Assembly (NCBI GenBank): GCA_905221605.1
Contig: CAJNDS010000285.1
Span: 1 to 64,000 of the forward strand
Direction of reading: 5' to 3'
Source of the DNA: Symbiodinium natans
Taxonomy: Eukaryota; Sar; Dinophyceae; Suessiales; Symbiodiniaceae
DNA: 64,000 bases
Positions within the stretch are counted from its first letter, which is position 1, and each line of letters opens with the position of its first letter. Below are positions 20,787 through 31,407 of the stretch, one piece after another. The notes below the pieces were generated by a model. The model searched no databases. It was given only the letters and a program-made list of their open reading frames with translations, and was not told where the DNA came from. Both the position numbers and the translations under genes were made by a program.

Positions 20787-21307
20787 GTGGGATATTTAGG
20801 GTGTAATATAGGCTTCTGAGGAGTGAAATGCCCCTCCGCATTCTGTGAAGGCGGGAGGTCAAGGCGCAGCAGACGCAGGCCTTCCTCTCCAGCTCAAACC
20901 TCGGGAGATCTCAGCACCTCGGTGCTCGAACCCTCGGAGGAATCGGGCATCGAAAGCCTATGCCAGTGACGTGCGCATGCTTCATTCGTATTTCATGCAT
21001 GCTGCTTCATCCTCCGTCCACGCTGAGATGTGACGAGTGGCGTGGAGCCACCCCCCTTCGGTCGGCCGGCTTAATATGGTCGTGGTTTAGCGAGCTCTGC
21101 GTTGGTGCGTGCAGCCGCGGAAGCCCGGAAGCACTTTCGCAGCGCGGCTCCGCTGATGCAATCGCCAGATCTCGTGCTCGACCAGAACGAGCGACGCCTC
21201 CAGGTCCCAGCAGGCTGCCAGAGCCCAAATGAAATGATATGCGACCCGCCTGAACACTTGATGGCTCCGTGTCACAAGAGTTCGAAAGCTGATCAGATTT
21301 CGTGTAG

Positions 21308-21695
21308 GGGAAGCCTGTGCTATTCAGCCGATTCCTTGGGCCGAGGCATGGGGCTGGTGATTGGCAAGAAGGGCGAGCATCTGAAGTCTGTGGAGAAGGA
21401 CTTCAAGGCAGGGTGCTCGGCATCTTCACAGGCAAATGTATGCGACTGCGACACCAGTAAAAGAAGCTTTGAGGTTACTGTCCACATCGAAAAGGACGAC
21501 ACCAGCAAAGACACTCAGTGGCGGCTTGCAGCCGTGAGAGGAAGAACAGGTTAGCAGATGTTAGCGGTTAACACATCAGGCTCCGACAACATCCTCCTCA
21601 TCTCGGGTGCCTCGCCGGCAGAGGTGGCGGCGGCCGTCAAGCCTGGCACCTACGCAGCATGCCACTTACTGCGAGCTGAGCTGTTCGCCCGATGA
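21308..21695 (+). CDS. KH-domain protein, two 3' exons
   Basis: Exon 21308-21549 starts after GTGTAG and contains GRGMGLVIGKKGEHLKSVEK. Its G-K-K-G loop within V-I-G-K-K-G is the signature of a KH RNA-binding domain, followed by a plausible strand FEVTVHIEKDD. It ends in phase 1 at GTTAGC. The next exon, 21580-21695, begins after CATCAG, restores phase, and reads SDNILLISGASPAEVAAAVK to a TGA. The implied intron is only 30 bases. KH proteins bind single-stranded RNA or DNA. The assignment rests on the GxxG motif and spacing. Upstream exons are not identified. Confidence 0.48.
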
Positions 21696-21699
21696 TTGG

Positions 21700-22195
21700 G
21701 ATCGGGTTACCTCAGAACCTCAGCCGGGGTTGAAAAAAAACTCTTGAACCCACCACGCAAAAGTAGTTTTTGTTGGGGGGATCGTTAGAGGATGCAAGCC
21801 CTGGGCCTTGAGGGCTCTGGACTTCGACATGAGGACCCTGGAGGCCACTCACTGGTGCTGCGGGAGTGGGGAGCATAGGATACATCATGGTACATGGGCA
21901 GATCAGGGGTAGCCATGCACCCCGCTCGTTAGCTCCAGTAGACAACCAGCTTCAAAGCATCTTCAAGCTACCCCAAAAAACCCGCGAAAAGCTACCGTCA
22001 ACCCGCCAGGTGCCGAAAGAAATCGCAGGATGGGTCTGTGGCAAGCCGGGGCTTCAGACAGATCTTCGAAGTGCCAGAGGGCTCTATACGGCCCCTTAAG
22101 ATCCTTTGAAGATTCTGATGACAGGGTCCTATACAAAAGCCTGTTTTCGGCCACCTAGAGTCTCCTCTAGCCCCTCGAAATCCCAGGGCCGGTAG
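21700..22195. other. No supported gene
   Basis: Unique sequence; a short plus-strand frame (21866-22099) has no distinguishing feature. Confidence 0.45.
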
Positions 22196-22199
22196 ACAT

Positions 22200-22712
22200 T
22201 TGAAGCTGGTCCGCGAGATGACCGGGGTGGCCGTGCTTGCAGCTCAGCACAGGTTTTCCACCAACGAAGTCGAGGGCGGAGGGCGGAGGGTGGAGGGCGG
22301 AGGGCGGAGGGGTTCAGTCCAGTTCAACTCGCTGGGCGGTTGGTTGATGGTCAAGACGCAGACCTCTCAGACTCTCAGGTTGAGCATGAAAGACATGGAC
22401 AAGGAGCTCCAAGATGGACGCGAAGACCAGAGCGGCTGCGGGCCGAGTGCAGTCTGTTTGCGGTTGTTTAGAGAGTCGGCAACAAAAGCACGAAATGTCG
22501 AAATGCCTGCTCAGAAGTGCCTGAGTAGCGCGTGTTGTCCAGAAAGTGCGCCCGAATATCGGCAGATATTCATTACGCTATCCGCGTGTGCGCGTGCAGG
22601 TGCAGTAGCAGCGAGCGCACGAAACTTTGACAACTTACTACTTGAAAAAATTAGACAGAGCACACGTGCACTTGCGCGACACTTCGCAGCAATTTGGAAG
22701 GCACGGCTTTAG
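22200..22712 (+). CDS. 170-codon open frame, function unknown
   Basis: It runs from ATG at 22203 to TAG. The N-terminal third crosses the GGAGGGC minisatellite (EGGGRRVEGGGRR). The rest is mixed (LRLSMKDMDKELQDGREDQS and ARNFDNLLLEKIRQSTRALA). The second part looks coding, while the repeat argues that the full frame is partly fortuitous. Confidence 0.27.
   Translation: MKLVREMTGVAVLAAQHRFSTNEVEGGGRRVEGGGRRGSVQFNSLGGWLMVKTQTSQTLRLSMKDMDKELQDGREDQSGCGPSAVCLRLFRESATKARNVEMPAQKCLSSACCPESAPEYRQIFITLSACARAGAVAASARNFDNLLLEKIRQSTRALARHFAAIWKARL
22268..22313. repeat. GGAGGGC minisatellite
   Basis: About six 7-base units GGAGGGC with one GGAGGGT variant. Confidence 0.9.
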
Positions 22713-22749
22713 GTCTTGACCCCATTGATCCCTTGTCTAGGTCTCAGCA

Positions 22750-23580
22750 GCGTGTCATCACGATGCTCCTTGGAGATCAAAGGCGGAATTGCATCATGTG
22801 CATCCCTGTAGCAGATGTCACTGCCGGGGTTGTTTTTGTGTCTTTTTGCCGGAGTTGGCTGCATGATGGGCCGGGAGCCAAAAACAGGCGTCGCCGGGCG
22901 AACCGGCAAGGCTCTAGCAACCGGCAAAAAGCCGCAACAAACCGTAAGAGAAAAGCTATGGGAGCGGCAACGGACGGTGTTCGCTTGTGCGGCTGGGTTA
23001 GGGCCGCTGCGACAGCCACGGCTCACTGGTCGCAGGGCATGGGAGCTGACCAACTTGGATTCGACCGCTACGGCCGCTGTGCAGGCGAACGCCTCAGTTG
23101 GACAGGCGCTCGCGTGTTCTTAAACGGTACAGCTGACGCCTGGGGCGACGAGACTCGGTCGGTCTTGGTTTGGAATTGCTCGCGCAGTTGGCGTTGGCTG
23201 TAAGACGATTAAGACGTACAACGAAGGTTGAGGCCTCTCCCTTTTAACATCATGTGGAGCTATGGCAGCGATGCCAGTGGTGGCATCCTTGGACAAAGTC
23301 GTGCCACTCATGCCTTGCTCAGGCGCGTGGCTGAAGTGCAGCTGCGAGGTAGCAGACCTGCCTGGAGTGAGAAGTGACTGAGTGATCAGCAGGAAAAACC
23401 AGAACGGGAAAAGTTGGCAACTGCCGCTGCCCTGTTGCCAAGCCAGGCAAGTGGAGATCGTGTGGCCTCGTTTGCTGCAATTGCGTAGTGAGTAGTGTTC
23501 TGGTCACCATTAAGACTCTGACTCCAGCCGGACTACGTAGTGGCGGAGGGCTACGGCCGGGACTGCGTTTTGGGGGACTG
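22750..23580. other. Open frames, no supported gene
   Basis: Overlapping plus frames (22694-23203 and 22815-23123) and a minus frame are open in GC-rich sequence. None shows a motif or splice structure that decides the strand. Confidence 0.4.
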
Positions 23581-23830
23581 CAGGCTAATTCTGGAGGAAA
23601 TGGACTGCTGTCGCAAAAGATCTACATCGTGCGAGCGTTTTCTGTGTGTAGATTGAGAGGTTGCCTGTCCGACACCCCCGTTTGCTGCGGTCTGCGGTTT
23701 CGGGAGGTCTCCGAGAAAGCGTGGAGGCTGCCGCCATGTGCATGGAGGCCCCGCGCGATGCTGTTGCTGATGCGCAGTCTCGTGCAGCCGGAAGACGTAG
23801 GCTCACATGAGCTACCACTCTGTCTTCCAG

Positions 23831-24194
23831 GAGATGGAGCAGGCACAGCGCTCTAACAATGAACCAAACGCCCTGAACAATTTTTTTTCACACTTCGCGA
23901 CCCGCCTGGCCGGGGCCTGCCCAGCGGCGAGGCAGCCCAAAACCGGAGATTGCTTCGTGCATGTATAGACCAGGCACCCCAATCCCACAGGTTGGGGTGG
24001 TTGGCGGGTGGGCAGGTGGACAGGGTTGGGTGGGGGGTTGATCCTGATGCATCGTACCTGCTTGTCGCTACCCAAACCCCTATGGCTCGGCGGATAATAG
24101 CCTTTTTTCTTCTGAGCCATCTACGATGAGTCCAGGTCGAGAAGGATCTTGACCAGCGCATCGCCGATGCCAAGGGGTCGGAGACTCAGCAAAG
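23831..24194 (+). CDS. Two candidate exons, function unknown
   Basis: Stretch 23831-23968 follows CTTCCAG and reads EMEQAQRSNNEPNALNNFFS, then HFATRLAGACPAARQPKTGD, reaching a TAG after 45 codons. Exon 24136-24194 lies between GTCCAG and GTGAGA and reads VEKDLDQRIADAKGSETQQ, an amphipathic, possibly coiled-coil sequence. The two use AG and GT boundaries typical of the other genes here but cannot be joined without an unseen donor inside the first. Confidence 0.33.
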
Positions 24195-24249
24195 GTGAGA
24201 GGTGCAGAGCTCTGCTGGTTTTCAGGGGCCCGGGCAGTTGACTGTGGGC

Positions 24250-25240
24250 GTCATGAAGACCTCCTGACCCCGAACAAGAAATCGGTCCGAAAAATCCGTG
24301 GGCGGTTCGGAGGAGACCCGGTTCGGGTTGCGGTGGGGAATCCGAGGCTTTTAAGTTTACGGGCCTCTGGTGCCAGCTCCTGAATATCCGTTGTAGCAGG
24401 ACGAACTTGTCTGGCCTAGATTAATTAGTCTCACACAGGCTTTGTTTAACATTTGGCAATCTCATGCCCAAGGCTGTGAACAATTCTCCCAGTTGAACTG
24501 TACTTGTAAGGCTACCTGAAGCGAAGTTGCGGGCATTTGGCCCGCCGATTGCCATAGTTACAATTGTCGACTCATTATGGCTAACGGGCAACGTGAGTAT
24601 GGCCTCCCACTGTATCATGATGTGGGGTTCCTGGTATCACGGGTGGGTGGGTTGTAGAGCTGTTAAAGATTCTTGAGTTTCTGCCGGTGCGCGGGGTCCC
24701 AGAGGAGTTTAAATGGGTCCAGTGGAGCTTGAACTCTTGAGCTTGAAGAAGACCCCCCCCCCCCAATTACAGTGTGAGTCAGGCGCCTGTCACGCCGGGC
24801 AGTTGCTGCCCCACATAGCGGGCCCGGCCCTGAGACGAGTAGCTTCCACTATTTCCACTTCCTTTTTGTTTCTTCGGCGGTCCTGGGTTGACATACCGTA
24901 AGCCAGTTTGAGAGCTGAGTTGGAGTAAGAAAGTGTGCGTACAGCTGTGGAGCTGTGTTCACTGGACTGATTAGAGTTGTGGAGCACAGGGAGAGCAATA
25001 CCCGCACCAGCAGCAAACAAGTAGTACGGATGGTTCCTTTACATGTGCGTGGTCGCCAGGTGGTGAAGGCTATAAGCAGTAGCCGAGAATTCTCCGTGCG
25101 TGTAGAAGTATAGGTATGAGTTGCCAAGAGGTGGCAGCTTGGTGCAAGGTCACAGTCGCAGTCCAGCGCCACGAGAGGTGTCTTCGGCAAAGAGTTCAAC
25201 ACGGATGTTTTTTGTTATCCTTTTTTTTGTGTTTTTTTTT
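24250..25240. other. No supported gene
   Basis: Contains a poly-C run near 24752 and T-rich sequence near 25205-25245. Frames on either strand lack recognisable features. Confidence 0.45.
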
Positions 25241-25246
25241 TTTTAA

Positions 25247-25465
25247 ATGTCTTCGGAGCTGCAAACGCAGGTGCGAAAGGACGGTCAAAGTCTCCAGGCA
25301 GCCGGCAGCCGTGTGCCCAGCCAATGGAAAGCAGCGAAATGGCTTTTAGACACAGTGTTATACAGTGATACCAAGACACCGGAAGTGCTTGAGGAAAGGC
25401 GCGGCCAGATCCAAGGGAGACACCGCCGTGCCTCCCGCACCTTGGCAAGCTTGGCATCAGTGTAG
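25247..25465 (+). CDS. 72-codon open frame, function unknown
   Basis: Starts with an ATG just after a T/A-rich tract and reads MSSELQTQVRKDGQSLQAAG, then WLLDTVLYSDTKTPEVLEER, ending LASLASV and TAG. It is hydrophilic and possibly helical. No family is recognised. Confidence 0.32.
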   Translation: MSSELQTQVRKDGQSLQAAGSRVPSQWKAAKWLLDTVLYSDTKTPEVLEERRGQIQGRHRRASRTLASLASV

Positions 25466-25503
25466 AACCGCCTTGCCGCCCGTAGCCTCCCATCCGTGGC
25501 AGC

Positions 25504-25762
25504 TTAGCATCCGGGTGCCTCCTGACGATGTCTTATGATGTCGTAACAGGGGTACTGCGCAGATGGCACAGCTGTAGTTGCTACGAAGCCCGATAAGCCC
25601 GCCATGCTCAGGAGGTCCAGGTAAGCCAGCTGCTCAGCGTCTGATGTGTCGAGAAGTCCTGGCTCGAAGACTGCCTCGGCCTTTGGCTCCAAGGAACTGG
25701 GCGAGTCTGGGCTGGAGCTGGTGAAGGCCAGGGTCCGCAGTCCGCCCAATGAAACCTCGCCT
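25504..25762 (-). CDS. Candidate minus-strand exon, function unknown
   Basis: On the minus strand a GTTTCAG acceptor (at about 25764) is followed by GEVSLGGLRTLAFTSSSPDS, then EPKAEAVFEPGLLDTSDAEQ and AYLDLLSMAGLSGFVATTAV. The frame continues to a stop at 25504, but the exon may end earlier. The Ser/Pro-rich then acidic then hydrophobic composition is protein-like. It is transcribed away from the RING-CH gene at 26481, so a divergent promoter region could lie between about 25.8 and 26.4 kb. Confidence 0.4.
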
Positions 25763-26480
25763 TCTGAAACTTGTTTTTAAGCTCCTTACTATGTTTGCAG
25801 TGGGCAAGCGGCGGGCATGCAGGACGTGCCGCTTCTGCTGGTCAATTGGTTACGGTAGACTGCCACCTCACTGAGCAAGAGGGCTCATAAAGATAAATGG
25901 GTTCCTCTGCGGTGCATTCCGGCTAGTTCTATGTGCCTGAAAACCATGTTGTGAGAACGCCTGAGCTCCCACATCAGTTCTTGGTTTTGCGAGGCGTGCC
26001 CATAGGCTCAAGCTCAGCCAATCCTGCCCAGGGCCAAGTTAAGCACCGCGCTGCACTTGTGCTCAGACGGTACCCGAGCTGAGTCTGAGACGAGGTGCGC
26101 GCCAATAAAGGACGAGGCTGGGGCCTGGGCCAGACTGAGCTGGCGGAGTGTGCAGAAGTAGGAATCAAGTTGTGGTACGAAAGCCAGTTGCATGCCCTTG
26201 TGTCGCCATATCTGAGCAGGACGAGGACGTGGACAGCCGAATGCCGTCGGAGCAAGGCAGTGATGAAAAGATCCGGTTCTGCTGACAAGTCACTTGTTCG
26301 CCTCCGCTCACGGTGTGTACTTCCTCCATCTCTTGGCTTGCAAAAGGGAAGGCTAGGCCAGGCTGGGCTGCGCAGAGGGAAGCGTCAGCCCAATTTGAGT
26401 GATGCAGAGTGCAGGAACTGGAGACTGGAGACAACTGAAACCACATCAGCAACAACTACCGGAAGCTTACGTAGGCAGCA

Positions 26481-27152
26481 ATGGAAGCAGCCGCGTCGCC
26501 ACCAGTCGAACCGGTCGAGCTCGAGTGTCGGCTTTGCCTAGCTACGCTGAGAGATGAAGCAGAAGGTTTGGAAGCCCAGCTGTGTTTTCCCTGCAACTGC
26601 CGAGCGCCCGTCCACCACGGATGCTTGCTGCAGTGGCAGAGGGCGCAAGAGCAGTTCTTAGAGCAGCACAGCTTCGACGAGGCCCAAGCCCGCATGAACA
26701 CCTGTGAGGTGTGTGGTGCGAGGTTGATGCTCGGAGAGGCCCGGCCAAAGCCCCAGCTTGGCGCTGCAGTTTGCCGAGCTCAGGGCGGTACCGGCAAAGT
26801 AGCCCTCCGCCGAATACCGACCTTGTCGCGCGCGACTCGAAATTTCTCTGACTTCTCTGCTGCAGATGGACAGAAGCTTGATGTGCTGGAGCAAGATGCC
26901 ACCGGAGAGTTCTTCCGTGTACGCGCTGTGCGGGCGGCGCGGTACCGGGGAGAAGGCATCACTGCAGTTGCAGAAGGCTGGATTCGTCATGTGTATTTGG
27001 ACTGGCAGTGTGAGTCTACACAGACTCAGTCGTGGCTGCCTCCACCCCGGATGCCCCCAGCATTTCCCGGAGAAGGCGCGGAGCGCGTGGAGGCCCTCAG
27101 TGCAGCTGAGACTGCTCCGGACAGCACGTTGCGGGATCACGACGAGAGGTGA
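26481..27152 (+). CDS. RING-CH (C4HC3) zinc-finger protein, putative E3 ubiquitin ligase
   Basis: The frame starts at an ATG at 26481 and is open for 223 codons. Residues Cys16, Cys19, Cys38, Cys40, His45, Cys48, Cys75 and Cys78 reproduce the RINGv spacing C-x2-C...C-x-C-x4-H-x2-C...C-x2-C, with the usual Trp (W52) after the fourth ligand pair. RING-CH proteins (MARCH type) recruit E2 enzymes for ubiquitin transfer, often on membranes, but no transmembrane segment is seen here. Residues about 132-175 (KLDVLEQDATGEFFRVRA ... EGWIRHVYL) resemble an SH3-like barrel. The frame reaches DHDER and TGA at a sequence that is also a GTGAGA donor. A second frame just downstream (AKAANESSRVFGRVPVVTCP to SQIGVL) is open, so the gene may continue by splicing. 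Confidence 0.68.
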   Translation: MEAAASPPVEPVELECRLCLATLRDEAEGLEAQLCFPCNCRAPVHHGCLLQWQRAQEQFLEQHSFDEAQARMNTCEVCGARLMLGEARPKPQLGAAVCRAQGGTGKVALRRIPTLSRATRNFSDFSAADGQKLDVLEQDATGEFFRVRAVRAARYRGEGITAVAEGWIRHVYLDWQCESTQTQSWLPPPRMPPAFPGEGAERVEALSAAETAPDSTLRDHDER

Positions 27153-27680
27153 GAACGCTTGCAAAAGCCGCCAATGAGTCCTCAAGAGTTTTTGGCCGGG
27201 TGCCTGTGGTGACATGTCCAAGTGCTGCAGCCATCGGCTCACAGTCGGTGCTGCAACGTGGCAACATGTGGCTTACTGCAGTCATCCGCAGTCAAATTGG
27301 AGTACTGTAGCAAGCAGCGTGAAGAGTTCCGCGATCATTGCTAGGCATTGTCGTCGACTGCTGTTAGAATTAGGATAGCCTACTTCCCTGAAAGTTTTGA
27401 ATGCCTTTGGGCGCGCATCCGTGATGGCGACAGTCACAACTGAACAGGACTCCTTTGGGTAGTGCCGTGATCACGCTGAACGTGCTTGGACCTGCTGTTG
27501 TACCACAGCTCCAAATCATGCAAGGCAGCTGTCTCAGAGGAGGATTGCTGCAAGCAGGCCTGCACTGCAAGGAACTCCTTTCATTGGTCGAACCAACTTG
27601 CACAGCTCGGACTCATAGGAAGGAGTCTGCCAGGATCGCCAGCCGAGTGTATTTGAGCTCTTGGATGAAGCCTGGCGAGA

Positions 27681-27974
27681 TTGTGCATAGCTACCAGAAA
27701 CTGCTTCTCCTACAGCTGTATCTCTGAGGAACTGATCAGTTTGGATCGATCTACACTGACCAAGGCGCTTGTGGCCATGTCAAATCATGTTAGCATCTTC
27801 GCAGGCTTAGAGACTTCGAGCGCCTCAGGTTCTTGGTGTATGCGCCTGCACACTGCTGCTCGTCAGCAGCATCCTGATCTATCAGGAGGTGTCGCCAGGG
27901 TGTTTCCAGGGTTGTGCAAGGTTCCAGGTGTTGACTGTCTCCGGAACAGGTCGTTGCTGGCCGGACGCACCTAG
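27681..27974 (+). CDS. Candidate coding stretch, function unknown
   Basis: Contains CISEELISLDRSTLTKALVA then MSNHVSIFAG, bounded on the right by GCAG|GC. Just upstream, near 27650-27700, another frame reads SSWMKPGEIVHSYQKLLLL. These could be exons downstream of the RING-CH gene, but no join is proven. Confidence 0.25.
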   Translation: MCIATRNCFSYSCISEELISLDRSTLTKALVAMSNHVSIFAGLETSSASGSWCMRLHTAARQQHPDLSGGVARVFPGLCKVPGVDCLRNRSLLAGRT

Positions 27975-27983
27975 CCGTGATCT

Positions 27984-28205
27984 ATGGCGGTGGCTCGGCT
28001 GCAAAGCCCCGTTCCCATCCTAATCACGTGTGCAAGGATGCGTGGCAGCGTTAGAGCCCTGCTCCTGGCAGCCATAATAGCTGCGCGAGTCTCAGGCTTC
28101 TTCCTCTTGGTGATTGGACTGGTTTCATCGGCTCGACACCCGGTACAACCAACGGTGGAACTTCGGAACGCTGCCGTGAATTCAAGGAATCACGGTCCGG
28201 CTTGA
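27984..28205 (+). CDS. Short frame with hydrophobic segment
   Basis: A 73-codon frame from ATG to TGA. After a short basic start it has a hydrophobic run (ALLLAAIIAARVSGFFLLVI then GLVSSA) that could be a signal anchor. It may be the first exon of the gene that includes the exon at 28282. Confidence 0.3.
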   Translation: MAVARLQSPVPILITCARMRGSVRALLLAAIIAARVSGFFLLVIGLVSSARHPVQPTVELRNAAVNSRNHGPA

Positions 28206-28281
28206 AAGGGGGCTCGGGTTACATCCCAACGGCCCTTCTAGTGTTATTAGTGTTGATATATGCCGATGGATGCGATGTCAG

Positions 28282-28407
28282 GTTGCCTTTGTGCTGCACG
28301 AGACCTCGCAGTTGGAGGTGTCAGTTCTGGGGCCTTCCACCCTGTTTACCACCTTCAGTCCCCGTTGGCGATCTGCCTCCAGGCTGTGGAGAAAACCGAG
28401 AAGAAGG
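28282..28407 (+). CDS. Candidate internal exon, function unknown
   Basis: An exact 42-codon, phase 0-0 exon between ATGTCAG and GTCAGT. It reads VAFVLHETSQLEVSVLGPST, then LFTTFSPRWRSASRLWRKPR. It is beta-strand-like at the start and basic at the end. No family is recognised. Confidence 0.4.
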
Positions 28408-29654
28408 GTCAGTGAGACCATGGGCTGAGCATCTGAAAGATGCGGCGCAGGACCTTTCCTAGCTTCATGGCGCACTGGACGCCTGCTGGCAAGGAAGCAC
28501 CTTAGGGCCGAGACAGCAAACCGCTGTGACGCTCGCTGTCTCTGAAACTTCGGCAAGTTGACACTGTTGCCCATGCTCCCATGCTCCTCTGAATCTCCAC
28601 AAGAAGATTTCCACAAGGTTGCGCCTGGACTCCTCCGCTGCGGGTGTTGCATGACCATTCCTTTCCACAGCATTTGTCTCAAGTGTCCTCCTAGATAGCA
28701 GCTGGCTCCCTGAGTGAAAGTTCGGCTTCAGGAAGATCATGAGGGGTCCCGTGCAGGGTTCATTCCAGCCCCGGCTGCATGTCTAGGTGTTTGTGGGCCT
28801 TATCCCTGCAGTCCCTGCAGTACGGCAACACTTGCAAGGGGCCAGATATCATAAGTCAGCCTAGCGTTCACCTGCGCTCCTCGAGCTGCCGCGGCTGGTT
28901 TTCGGTGGCGGTAGCCATGGCATCGCTCCTTTCGGCAGCCCGGCCGAGTACCAGAGTAGGAGCACACCAGTATAAAGTCTCTTTCCTTTTTTTTTGTCTT
29001 TCTCTCTTTCTCTCTTTCTCTCTTTCTCTCTTTCTCTCTCTCTCTCTCTCTGTTGTGCGCGTCGCTATGAGCCTTCTCTGTCATCCCGTTACCCAGCTCA
29101 CGATGTTTCGAGGTGGCCTGGTCGTTCTGGGAGGCGGCCGGGGGTGGTGGGGGGGGGCAGGGGGGAGCCGGCTGACGTCGTGATCGCGTGCCTGTGCATG
29201 TCGGTGTGAGGCAAAGACCAACCAGAATGCGAGGGCCTCAGCATGCTCAAGAAGGCCGGAAAGAACTTTTGCAGATGCGCTGTCTCAGGTCTTTCCGCTA
29301 AATCGAGCGGAGCTGGCCCCGGTGCCGGGCTCCCGATGGCCCGGATAGCGGGACGTGCAGCGGCAGTGACGGGGCAGCGCAGCGGCTTCCTTGGGCTTGG
29401 GGCCTGCCCAGGTTGGAGTGTGCCAGAGCGGGTCTTACCTGCGCCCTCCCACATACCAATGCACAGGCTGATGCGGCGCCCTCAGATTTCTAGTGCAGGT
29501 GTTCTGACAGATGCGGGAGGCGAAAGCGCTGATTTGAGGCTTTGGTGGACTACATCCACCAGATAGGTGCCGCGCAGCTTGCCCGCAAGGGGCATCCACT
29601 TGCGGGGTGCCAGTTGCCGGCCTGCGCCAGGAAGTTTCTGCATGCAGCCATACG

Positions 29655-29710
29655 CAGCAGCTGCAGCGGAGGCTGGGGCACTCGGAGGACAATGGCGGGG
29701 ACCTCTTCGC
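29655..29710. repeat. Short dispersed coding-like segment
   Basis: Reads QLQRRLGHSEDNGGDLFAYF. The diverged relative at 36733-36790 reads QLQPRLGLSEDDGADLFAF, and another copy lies in duplication copy 2. It suggests a repeated exon outside the main duplication. Confidence 0.6.
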
Positions 29711-30011
29711 TTACTTTGTGGAGAACGAGGCTCGGGGGAGGGGAGCTCCGCGCATGGGAAAGCCGATTGTAGGAAAAGCACGCGGGAGTGCAACAGAGCG
29801 CTGTTGGTTACGTCTGAATCTTCCTTTTGCATCACCTGGTTGCAAGATGTTGCAAGATTATAGTGTAAGATGGAAATGAATTGTATGTGCTCCTCACAGA
29901 GAAGAATGGTAACAAAAGACCATTCGTTCAGTTCGTGCACTACGTTCGCGTACTCACTCATCATATTGTTCTATTATAACTAAAGCAGCGGACATGCGTT
30001 CGCCGTGCAGG

Positions 30012-30063
30012 GATTGGAGACGCTGGTTAACGGGCTCCTGGCGTTCGAAACGCTGGAGCGCGT
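30012..30063. repeat. Dispersed 50-bp motif (GGATTGGAGACGCTGGT-type)
   Basis: The motif runs from GGATTGGAGACG to GTTCGAAACGCTGGAGCG. It also occurs at 38639-38690 and twice, in opposite orientations, at 36530-36666. In one frame it reads GLETLVNGLLAFETLERV after a GCAG acceptor-like sequence, so it could be a duplicated exon. Confidence 0.8.
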
Positions 30064-31407
30064 GAGGGTGCAACTGTGGCAGACGGTGTCCTTTGGGCTT
30101 GCATTGAGAGACGTGTGTTGACAGATGTAGATGGCCCGTCAGTCTGCAGCATTTAAATCCTGGCTTGGGTCGGCGGGGCTGAAAGGGCGCGCTGGTTCCC
30201 AGGTCCATCACGCTCGTCAACGCCCCTTGCTCACATTTGGCGCTGGCTTTTTTGTTCTCCTTTCTTATACCCAGCTCCTCCAAGCTCGCAAAGCTGTCTG
30301 CGAGGCCAAAGAGGAGGCTTTCCTGAGCATCCTCCACGGGGGCGCCTACAACAGGCTCCTGTGCGCCCAGCGCGGCGCCCAGAGCGGACCACCCATCCCA
30401 GAAGGGCCCTCGACATCCCCCTTGGCCCAGGCCCGAGCTGCCGACCGACGACTCGGAGGCCCCGGGCCCTTGTGCGAGCGCGGCGTCAGGAAGAGCTGTT
30501 CCAGAGCGCGCCCAGGCACTCTATGTGCACTTGATGAAGCGCCTTGCGATGCGGGTGACTTCGGAGCCCGAGGCTTAGCAGTACGGCGTCCTAAAGACGT
30601 AGAGCTCTCCCCAGCCATTTCCCAGCCGTCGCCGCCCACGTTCGTGCCAGTGCTCCCCTCGCCTGCAATGCTGCAACATGCTGCAACGTTTTGAATCTGA
30701 GGACGGCCGAGTGGCTGCTCATGCCGGCCCCGTGCTCAATGGATCCCATATATCTCATCATGCAGTACACCGGTGTATGTGCGCCGAGCGGACGGTCAAA
30801 CTCTGAGCGCAGCCTCCGCGCAGGCAGCGGCTGACTCGGACTCGGTGTGTTTGCCAGTGATGATGGAGGCCGCCGGACCGGGAGAGGTGCAGCAGTGCGA
30901 AGGGAGAGAGACTGGGCAGTTCACGCATCCCGGATTTGAGAGCGCGCAGGCTGCCCGGTTCATCTTCCACTCGGAGAACCTGGCCCGCACGGGGGCCAGG
31001 GTGACCTGCTTGAGCAGCTTGGTGGCAACGTGCGTCAGCACACAGCAGCATGCAGCATGCAGCTTGTGGCTTGTGCTCAGCGTCCTCCATGTCGCATCCT
31101 CATACTTGTCATCACACCCTCATGCTCATCTCCGTGGTTCTCACGTTGGAAGCCGCTGGCATCTGCTGACAATTTGCTTGAGTGGAGGCATGCTGAAGAT
31201 TAAGAACCTCCGCGCCGCTCAGCTCAACTCACGCACGGGAGGGCCTTTCCGGAAGGGACCCTTGCGAAGTGACGTCGGTGACCGTCGGTGTGCTTTCAGC
31301 CTTCGAGCCTGTTTCGGTTTCATCCAGCTCAGGTGCAGGCTGCTGCCACCGAGGCCCATCGAGACACCGCAGGCGCCTGAGTCCAGGACAGCCTCGTTTT
31401 CGTGCAG

